The notes under the pieces were generated by a model. The model ran no database searches, was not told the DNA's origin, and worked only from the letters and a program-made list of their open reading frames with translations. A program made the translations under genes and the position numbers. From Geothermobacter hydrogeniphilus (lineage in GTDB: Bacteria; Desulfobacterota; Desulfuromonadia; Desulfuromonadales; Geothermobacteraceae), in contig NZ_NAAD01000022.1 in assembly GCF_002093115.1 (NCBI RefSeq), positions 1 through 51,156 on the forward strand: DNA of 51,156 bases. Direction: 5' to 3'. This document shows, piece after piece, positions 45,170 through 51,156 of the stretch (positions are counted from its first letter, which is position 1; each line of letters begins with the position of its first letter).

Positions 45170-45574
45170 ATGCACATCCATCGCGATCAGCAGATCTGCC
45201 GCCAGTGCGGCGGCCTCTGCTGCCAGGGACATCCCGGCTGCTGGACCGACCCACGGCGTTTCGCCGAGATCTTCTTTGCAGGCCGGAACTTCACCCTGGA
45301 CGAACTGAAGACACGGTGTACGACCATCGGTCTGCAGTTGCGGAACTACAGCGGGGTACCGGTTCCGGCGCCGCGCAGCGATGAGTCGGGCTGTGCTTTC
45401 CTCGCTGAACAGGGTTGTGGACTGGGAGAAGATCAGCGTCCCTGCCAGTGTCTGGGGCTGATCCCCGACATCGAGACCCTGTTCACTGGCGAGATCCACT
45501 GCCGACTGCCGGGCGATCTCAGCTATGGAACTATCCGCGAAATCTGGCGGCAGTTCTGGCAGGAGACGGGTTAA
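45170..45574 (+). CDS. YkgJ-type Cys-cluster protein
   Basis: 134 residues from ATG 45170, after GAGGCAG. It has eight or more Cys: CRQCGGLCCQGHPGC near the start, then C at about 50 (TRCTTIG), CAFLAEQGCGL at about 74-82 and PCQCLGL at about 89. The CxxCGxCC start with later paired Cys matches the YkgJ/CxxCxxCC zinc-or-iron cluster family. Its function is unknown. It follows the YgiQ gene closely, and its stop overlaps that of the convergent lipoprotein gene (TTAA at 45571-45574). Confidence 0.82.
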   Translation: MHIHRDQQICRQCGGLCCQGHPGCWTDPRRFAEIFFAGRNFTLDELKTRCTTIGLQLRNYSGVPVPAPRSDESGCAFLAEQGCGLGEDQRPCQCLGLIPDIETLFTGEIHCRLPGDLSYGTIREIWRQFWQETG

Positions 45575-46344
45575 CGGACGGGCGAGCCCACCGGCTGTCC
45601 GGCGGCCATTTCAACCCTGATTTCAACCCGGCGATTCAGCAGCCGTCCCAACGCGGTGGAATTATCAGCCACCGGCCGGGTCTCACCAAAACTCCGCATG
45701 GTCAGACGTGACGCCAGCTGCGGTGCTTCGGCAGCCAGCAATGCCGTCACCCGTCGCGCGCGCTGCGCTCCCAGCCTGAGGTTGTACGCCTCACTGCCGG
45801 TATCGTCAGCGTGCCCGCTGACGGTGATCCGCTCAACCTGTTGCGGCACCAGGGCCAGCGCCAATTTTTCCACCAGGGTCCGGAACTCCGGCAGGACCAG
45901 GCTTTGATCCGATTCGAAGTAGATCACCAGTTTGCGGTCCACCGGAGCGGCCGGGATATCTGCGGCGGCAACCGCCACTTCCGGCGCGCAGCCGTCGAGG
46001 CCGACCACACCTGCGGCCCGGCTTCGAGGACAATGATCCCGCCAGTCGAAGACCCCGTCGTTATCCCGGTCCACGTTGCAGCCGTGCAGGTCGACAACCT
46101 GGCCGATCTCCGTTCCGGGGCAACGGTCGAGGCGGTCGAAGACCCCGTCTCCGTCACTGTCCGCGGGGCAACCGTTGACGTCGACCGCGATCCCGGCCGG
46201 GGTATCGGGGCAACGATCAAGCCGGCGAACGATGCCGTCGGCGTCGCTGTCCGAGGATGTCAAAATACGGGAAGAACCGGCAGCGCAGCCGGTCAGGATT
46301 GCCAGGCACAGGACGCACCCGCTGAACAACAGACGTTTGAACAT
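45571..46344 (-). CDS. OmpA-family lipoprotein with thrombospondin type 3 repeats
   Basis: 257 residues from the ATG at 46344, four bases after GGAGGGGG; the longer open frame to 46380 lacks support. A lipobox LTGC (about 20) is followed by three TSP3-like calcium-binding repeats (DSDADGIVRRLDRCPDTP, DSDGDGVFDRLDRCPGTE, DRDNDGVFDWRDHCPRS, about 28-100), then a C-terminal OmpA domain (about 145-240; VIYFESDQSLVLPEF, VSGHADDTGSEAYNLRLGAQRA, SFGETRPVADN) that should bind peptidoglycan. Compared with the 389-residue lipoprotein at 40252 it lacks the VWA domain. It is divergent from gltB across a 337-bp gap. Confidence 0.9.
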   Translation of the reverse strand: MFKRLLFSGCVLCLAILTGCAAGSSRILTSSDSDADGIVRRLDRCPDTPAGIAVDVNGCPADSDGDGVFDRLDRCPGTEIGQVVDLHGCNVDRDNDGVFDWRDHCPRSRAAGVVGLDGCAPEVAVAAADIPAAPVDRKLVIYFESDQSLVLPEFRTLVEKLALALVPQQVERITVSGHADDTGSEAYNLRLGAQRARRVTALLAAEAPQLASRLTMRSFGETRPVADNSTALGRLLNRRVEIRVEMAAGQPVGSPVR

Positions 46345-46681
46345 CTTTCCCCCTCCAATGTCGTTGAAAAATCTCCCCAATCATGCAATTGATTAAAACC
46401 TCGACAACATACCGGATTCACAGAACGAATGCAAGCCCTGCCCGGCTGGAACCCACCGTTGAGATGCCGACGGGACCAAATCATTTTTAAAAATGGCTCC
46501 GGCCATGTTCCTGCCCCGACCGACTCCATCAAAGCCACTTTTCTGCGGTATACTTTCAGCGTATTTTTGACCTTTGACTGCTGTCCGGGGTAATGAAAGA
46601 GTCTCCGCCCCATGAACATTTCACCTGAACCCGCAAGGCCACCCCGGATTCAGGCACCTTTCTTCCGGCTTGAGGATTTCA
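46345..46681. other. 337-bp divergent intergenic region with palindrome and promoter elements
   Basis: This gap holds CATTTTTAAAAATG (46482-46495, a perfect 14-bp palindrome), a GGTATACTTT at about 46551, and TTGACC...TAATGA (about 46567-46596) that could be the gltB promoter. No open frame or RNA gene is convincing. The palindrome could be an operator for gltB or simply AT-rich promoter DNA. Confidence 0.45.
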
Positions 46682-49600
46682 ATGAACCTGGCTGAACAAT
46701 TCAAGGACAGTTGCGGTGTCGGTCTGGTCGCGAATCTGCGCAACCGGCCGAGCCATGGACTGATCGAAGATGCCATCCGCGCCCTGGAGCGAATGGTTCA
46801 CCGCGGTGCCGTCGCCGCCGACGGCAAAACCGGCGACGGCTGCGGGCTGCTCTGCTCGCTGCCGGTCGACTTCATGCGCCGGACGGCCCGGGAAAACGGT
46901 GTTTCCCTGCCGGACAGCTTTGCCGTCGCCACCCTGTTTCTCTCCGATCCACAGTCCCAGCAGGCGGCTTTCAGCGAAATCTGCACCCGCAATGACCTGC
47001 AGGTGGTGCTGTTCCGCGAGGTTCCGATCAACACGGAAGCCCTCGGCGACTACGCCCGGAAACGGCTGCCGAACATCGTCCAGGCGTTTGTCATTCCCGC
47101 CGAACTGATCGCCACCCGCCGCTTCGACGCCTTGCTCTACCTGACCCGCAAAGAGGCCGAAAAACAGATCGGCGACGGCGACAACTTCTACATCCCGAGT
47201 TTCTCCCGCACCCTGATCTCCTACAAGGGACTGGTGATGCCGGCCCACCTGAAAGAGCTCTTCCCCGACCTCGGCAACGAGGAGTTCAAGTCGAGCTTCG
47301 TCCTCTTCCATCAGCGTTTCTCCACCAACACCCTGCCGCAGTGGCGTCTCGCTCAGCCATTGCGCAATCTTGCCCATAACGGCGAAATCAACTCGATCCG
47401 CGCCAACAGGTTCAACACCCTGGCCAAATCGGCGGCGATGCGCAGTCCGGTTTTCTCCGACGAGGAACTGCGGCGTCTGCTGCCGATCCTGCAACCCGAA
47501 GGATCGGACAGCGCCGGCCTCGACAACATGCTCGAATTCCTGCTGATCAACGGCGTCGACTTCTTCAAGGCGGTGCGGATGCTGATCCCGCCGGCCCGCC
47601 ACAACGTTGCCCACATGCCGGCCAAACTGCGCTCCTTCTACGAGTACACCTCAGCCGCCTGGGAACCCTGGGACGGTCCCGCCGGCGTCTGCCTGACCAA
47701 CGGACGCTATGTCGGCTGTGTCCTCGACCGCAACGGCCTGCGGCCGGCCAAGTACGTCATCACCAGCGACGACAAGCTGCTGCTGACCAGCGAGTACGGC
47801 GTCCTCGGCACCCCGCCGGACAAGGTCAAGGCCCGCGGGCGGCTGCAGAGCGGCGAAATGATCGCCGCCGACCTTGAGCATGGAGAAATCTTCTTCACCC
47901 GCGACATCGACCGCTACCTGATGAACTCGCAGCCTTACAGTGAGTGGCTGACCGACCGCACCTACTACCTGCAGGAATTCATCGAACTGCAGTTCGAAGA
48001 CCTCTCCGACTACAGCTACCCGGACCTCGACCGGCTGCAGCGCTATCACAATGTCACCAACGAAACGGTTGAGCAGGTTCTCAAGCCGATGCTGCGCCTC
48101 GGCAAGGAAGGGACCGGGTCGATGGGGGACGACACCCCGATGGCGGCCTTTTCCGAGGTCCAGCGCAAGTTCAGCCACTTTTTCCGGCAGAAATTCGCCC
48201 AGGTCACTAACCCGCCGATCGATCCCTACCGGGAAAAGGTGGTGATGTCGACCACCATCGGCATCGGCGAGATCGGCAACCCGTTGATCGAATCCCCCGA
48301 GAGGGCCTGCCGCCTGAAAAGCATCTCACCGATCCTGTCACGGGACATCTTCGACGCCCTGCTCTCCTTCGGCGACCCGAGCAGGCCGCGCTTCGAGCCG
48401 ATGTACCGGCACCGAAGCTTCTCCACCGGGTTCAAAACGGACATCAGGGATTCCCTGGACACCCTGGGTGATCAGGTCTGCAAAGCGGTGCGTGACGAGG
48501 GGGTGCGGGTGGTATTGCTCGATGACCGCTGCCTCGATGAGCAGACCCGGCTGATGCCGATGGCGATGGTGGTCGGCTATCTCAGCCGGAGGCTGCTGAC
48601 CGAAAACCTGCGCCACCTTGCCAGCCTGGTGGCGATCACCGGCGAGGTGACCCACCCCCACGATGCCTGTGTGCTGATCGGCTACGGCGCCGTCGCCATC
48701 TACCCCTGGCTCGCCTATGCCACCGGGCTGCAGGAGTTGCGGCGGCAGAACGCCGGCCCGCGGGAGACCCGCAACGGCCTGAAAAATATATACGAAGCCC
48801 TTACCAGGGGAATTCTGAAAATCCTCTCGAAAATGGGCATCAGTACCGTCACCAGCTACCGTAACGCGGCCCTGTTCGACATCATCGGCCTCTCCACCGA
48901 AGTGGTGGAAAGCTGTTTTCCGGCCTCCAGCGCCCTGCTTCCCGGGCTCGATTTCGCCGCCATCGAGAAACGCATCTGCCGGGTCCACGACCGGGAGTTC
49001 AACCGCAGCCACATGCTGCCGATCTATCCACTGGCGGTCGGCAGCGTCAACCGCAACACCCCCGGGGGCGAATACCACGATTTTCATGCCCGCGTCATCA
49101 CCGGCCTGCACACCTACGCCGCCAGCCGCAGACGCGAGGACTATCTCAAGGTGCGACAGATGCTGGAACAGCGCGGCCAGCAGTTCATCCGCGATTTTCT
49201 CGAATTTTCCAGCGACCGCCGACCTATCCCCCTCGACCAGGTCGAACCGGTTGAAGCGATCACCCGGCGCTTCGACTCAGCCGCCATGTCGCTCGGCTCG
49301 ATCTCCCCCGAAGCGCACATGGCGCTGGCCGAAGCGATGGGCATCCTCGGCGGCTGCTCCAACAGTGGCGAGGGCGGTGAAGCCCCGGAACGCCTGAAAT
49401 CAATCCACAACAGCCGGATCAAGCAGATCGCCTCGGGGCGCTTCGGCGTCACCCCGGCCTACCTGCGCAGCGCCGAGGAGATCCAGATCAAGGTCGCCCA
49501 GGGCGCCAAGCCAGGCGAAGGGGGGCAGCTGCCGGGCGAGAAGGTGACACCGCTGATCGCCTCGCTGCGCTACACCATCCCCGGCGTCACCCTGATCTCA

Positions 49601-51103
49601 CCGCCGCCGCACCACGACATCTACTCGATAGAAGATCTCGCCCAGTTGATCTTCGATCTCAAGCAGGTCAACCCCGAGGCGCGCATCTGCGTCAAGCTGG
49701 TCTCCAGCGAGGGGGTCGGCACCATCGCCGCCGGGGTGGCCAAGTGCTATGCCGACCGGATCGTCATTTCCGGCAGCGACGGCGGCACCGGCGCGGCGCC
49801 GCAGACCTCGATCAAGTTCGCCGGCAATCCCTGGGAACTGGGCCTGGCCGAGGCCAACCAGAGCCTGAAGGCCAACAACCTGCGCGAACTGGTGCAGTTG
49901 CAGACCGACGGCGGGCTGAAAATCGGCCGCGACGTGGTCAAGGCGGCGCTGCTCGGCGCCGAATTCTACGGCTTCGGCACCACCCTGCTGGTGATGCTCG
50001 GCTGCAAACTGCTGCGCGTCTGCCATCTCAACCGCTGCACCGTCGGCGTCGCCACCCAGGACGAGAACCTGCGCGCCCACTACGTCGGCACGGTCGAAAA
50101 AGTGGTCGGCTACCTGCGCGACGTCGCTGAGGATGTGCGGGAAATCCTCGCTGAACTCGGCTATCGCTCTCTCGACGAGATCATCGGCCGGGCCGATCTG
50201 CTCAAGGTCAGCGACTCACCGAAAGCCTCGCAGTTCGATTTTTCCGAGCTGCTGCGTGTTGTCCCCGGCGTCAATATCAAGACCCGCGCCAATCCCCCCT
50301 TTGACGACAACGCCTTTGAAAAGGAGATCCTGAAAGAGATCTCCCCGGTGATCAAGAACCCGCATGAAGAGATCGTCATCGAACGCCGGGTCTTCAACAC
50401 CAACCGCTCCATCGGTGCCCTGATCAGTGGTGAGATCGCCAAATACTACGGCGACCGGGGGCTGCCCAAGGAGGCGGTCACCCTCAAGCTGGACGGCGTC
50501 GCCGGCCAGTCGCTCGGCGCCTTCCTGATCCACGGCGTCAGCATCATGCTCGACGGCGTCGGCAACGACTACGTCGGCAAGGGCATCAGCGGCGGACGGA
50601 TTATCATCATCCCGAAACACTACTATCCGGGCGTCGCCGCTGCCGGCAACACCTGCCTCTACGGCGCCACCGGCGGCAAGCTTTTCATCTCCGGGACCAC
50701 CGGTGAACGGTTCGCGGTGCGCAACTCCGGCGCCCTGGCGGTGGTGGAAGGAACCGGCGACCATGCCTGTGAATACATGACCGGTGGCACCGTCGTTATC
50801 CTCGGCGAGACCGGCATCAACTTCGGTGCCGGCATGACCGGCGGGGTCGCGTTCATCTATGACCGGCAGAAGAACTTCATCGACAAGCTCAACAGCGAAC
50901 TGGTCGAGGCCCGGCGCATCGATGTCGACGAAGACAACGAAGGGAAACTCTACCTGAAAAAAATCCTCACCAGCTTCCACAACCGCACGCGCAGTCCCAA
51001 AGCACGCCACATCCTCAGCAACTACCGCGAGGAACTGGCCTATTTCTGGATGGTGCGGCCGCGCGACATGAAGGCACCGCTCAATCCCAAGGAAGGGGAT
51101 TAG
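46682..51103 (+). CDS. gltB: glutamate synthase, large (alpha) subunit
   Basis: 1473 residues from ATG 46682, six bases after GAGG; the longer open frame starts at a TTG 12 bases upstream. Transfers the amide nitrogen of glutamine to 2-oxoglutarate, giving two glutamates. Catalytic Cys11 of the class II glutamine amidotransferase domain follows a ten-residue propeptide (SCGVGLV). The central and FMN-binding synthase domains have SNSGEGGEAPER, KPGEGGQLPGEKV and SGSDGGTGAAPQTSIKFAG. The Fe-S cluster motif CKLLRVCHLNRCTVGVATQ is present, as is the C-terminal beta-helix (GKGISGGRIIII, GATGGKLFISGTTGERFAVRNSG). Length and domain order are complete. gltD would be expected downstream but is outside the window. 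Confidence 0.97.
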   Translation: MNLAEQFKDSCGVGLVANLRNRPSHGLIEDAIRALERMVHRGAVAADGKTGDGCGLLCSLPVDFMRRTARENGVSLPDSFAVATLFLSDPQSQQAAFSEICTRNDLQVVLFREVPINTEALGDYARKRLPNIVQAFVIPAELIATRRFDALLYLTRKEAEKQIGDGDNFYIPSFSRTLISYKGLVMPAHLKELFPDLGNEEFKSSFVLFHQRFSTNTLPQWRLAQPLRNLAHNGEINSIRANRFNTLAKSAAMRSPVFSDEELRRLLPILQPEGSDSAGLDNMLEFLLINGVDFFKAVRMLIPPARHNVAHMPAKLRSFYEYTSAAWEPWDGPAGVCLTNGRYVGCVLDRNGLRPAKYVITSDDKLLLTSEYGVLGTPPDKVKARGRLQSGEMIAADLEHGEIFFTRDIDRYLMNSQPYSEWLTDRTYYLQEFIELQFEDLSDYSYPDLDRLQRYHNVTNETVEQVLKPMLRLGKEGTGSMGDDTPMAAFSEVQRKFSHFFRQKFAQVTNPPIDPYREKVVMSTTIGIGEIGNPLIESPERACRLKSISPILSRDIFDALLSFGDPSRPRFEPMYRHRSFSTGFKTDIRDSLDTLGDQVCKAVRDEGVRVVLLDDRCLDEQTRLMPMAMVVGYLSRRLLTENLRHLASLVAITGEVTHPHDACVLIGYGAVAIYPWLAYATGLQELRRQNAGPRETRNGLKNIYEALTRGILKILSKMGISTVTSYRNAALFDIIGLSTEVVESCFPASSALLPGLDFAAIEKRICRVHDREFNRSHMLPIYPLAVGSVNRNTPGGEYHDFHARVITGLHTYAASRRREDYLKVRQMLEQRGQQFIRDFLEFSSDRRPIPLDQVEPVEAITRRFDSAAMSLGSISPEAHMALAEAMGILGGCSNSGEGGEAPERLKSIHNSRIKQIASGRFGVTPAYLRSAEEIQIKVAQGAKPGEGGQLPGEKVTPLIASLRYTIPGVTLISPPPHHDIYSIEDLAQLIFDLKQVNPEARICVKLVSSEGVGTIAAGVAKCYADRIVISGSDGGTGAAPQTSIKFAGNPWELGLAEANQSLKANNLRELVQLQTDGGLKIGRDVVKAALLGAEFYGFGTTLLVMLGCKLLRVCHLNRCTVGVATQDENLRAHYVGTVEKVVGYLRDVAEDVREILAELGYRSLDEIIGRADLLKVSDSPKASQFDFSELLRVVPGVNIKTRANPPFDDNAFEKEILKEISPVIKNPHEEIVIERRVFNTNRSIGALISGEIAKYYGDRGLPKEAVTLKLDGVAGQSLGAFLIHGVSIMLDGVGNDYVGKGISGGRIIIIPKHYYPGVAAAGNTCLYGATGGKLFISGTTGERFAVRNSGALAVVEGTGDHACEYMTGGTVVILGETGINFGAGMTGGVAFIYDRQKNFIDKLNSELVEARRIDVDEDNEGKLYLKKILTSFHNRTRSPKARHILSNYREELAYFWMVRPRDMKAPLNPKEGD

Positions 51104-51156
51104 GTGCGAGGTGCGAGGTGCGAGGTGCGAGGTGCGAGGTGCGAGGTGCGAGGTGC
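51104..51156 (+). repeat. heptanucleotide tandem repeat (GTGCGAG)n
   Basis: Seven complete and one partial copy of GTGCGAG start at the base after the gltB stop and continue to the window edge, so the array may be longer. The repeat is exact in every visible unit. Such arrays change copy number readily and often break assemblies. Confidence 0.95.

Overview
The window looks like chromosomal DNA from a high-GC, acetate-oxidising member of the Desulfuromonadia (Geobacter/Desulfuromonas/Pelobacter relatives). This rests on three things: a TCA-cycle block of aconitase B, monomeric NADP isocitrate dehydrogenase, malate dehydrogenase and a four-subunit 2-oxoglutarate:ferredoxin oxidoreductase; a GGDEF protein resembling the Geobacter cGAMP synthase GacA; and many secreted TPR, OmpA and HDOD proteins. 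The assignment is inferred from gene content, not from a search. No rRNA, tRNA, CRISPR array, phage gene or transposase gene was found.

Layout. 0.15-3.4 kb: a lipoprotein, a DedA membrane protein, and the two-gene agmatine-to-putrescine pathway aguA-aguB. 3.4-6.4 kb: a reverse-strand HDOD and GspE/PilB-type ATPase pair, bracketed by the end of aguB and by a second, synonymously diverged copy of the aguB 3' end. 6.4-10 kb: a membrane protein and acnB on the reverse strand. 10.3-14.4 kb: a small ORF partly overwritten by a dispersed repeat, a secreted beta-rich protein and comEC. 14.5-19.7 kb: a second-messenger cluster of REC-GGDEF protein with the Hypr (cGAMP-type) serine, TPR protein and class III adenylate cyclase. 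19.9-23.8 kb: hisS, aspS and a LysM lipoprotein. 24-30.4 kb: icd, mdh and korDABC. 30.4-36.3 kb: fbp, small hypothetical genes, a reverse operon (CysZ-like protein, suhB, TPR-metallopeptidase) and an amino-acid racemase. 36.4-46.3 kb: a MocR regulator, a BaiN-type flavoprotein, a dNMP-kinase-like protein, two OmpA-domain lipoproteins, a DMT exporter, a DUF309 protein, a YgiQ radical-SAM protein and a YkgJ-type Cys-cluster protein. 46.7-51.1 kb: gltB, followed by a heptanucleotide tandem repeat that runs off the window.

How it fits together. acnB, icd, mdh and kor catalyse citrate to succinyl-CoA plus malate to oxaloacetate, the core of oxidative acetate metabolism with NADPH and reduced ferredoxin as products; fbp supplies gluconeogenesis and gltB ammonium assimilation. 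acnB, icd and mdh share a TGTATAC-T-GTATACA-type palindrome over a TTGACA promoter, which suggests one repressor for the cycle. The signalling cluster may make both cGAMP and cAMP, and the GspE-like ATPase carries a probable cyclic-dinucleotide-binding MshEN domain.

The strongest leads are the Hypr GGDEF signature, the shared TCA operator, the aguB 3'-end duplication around the HDOD-ATPase insert, and a roughly 178-bp terminal-inverted-repeat element present twice in opposite orientation.
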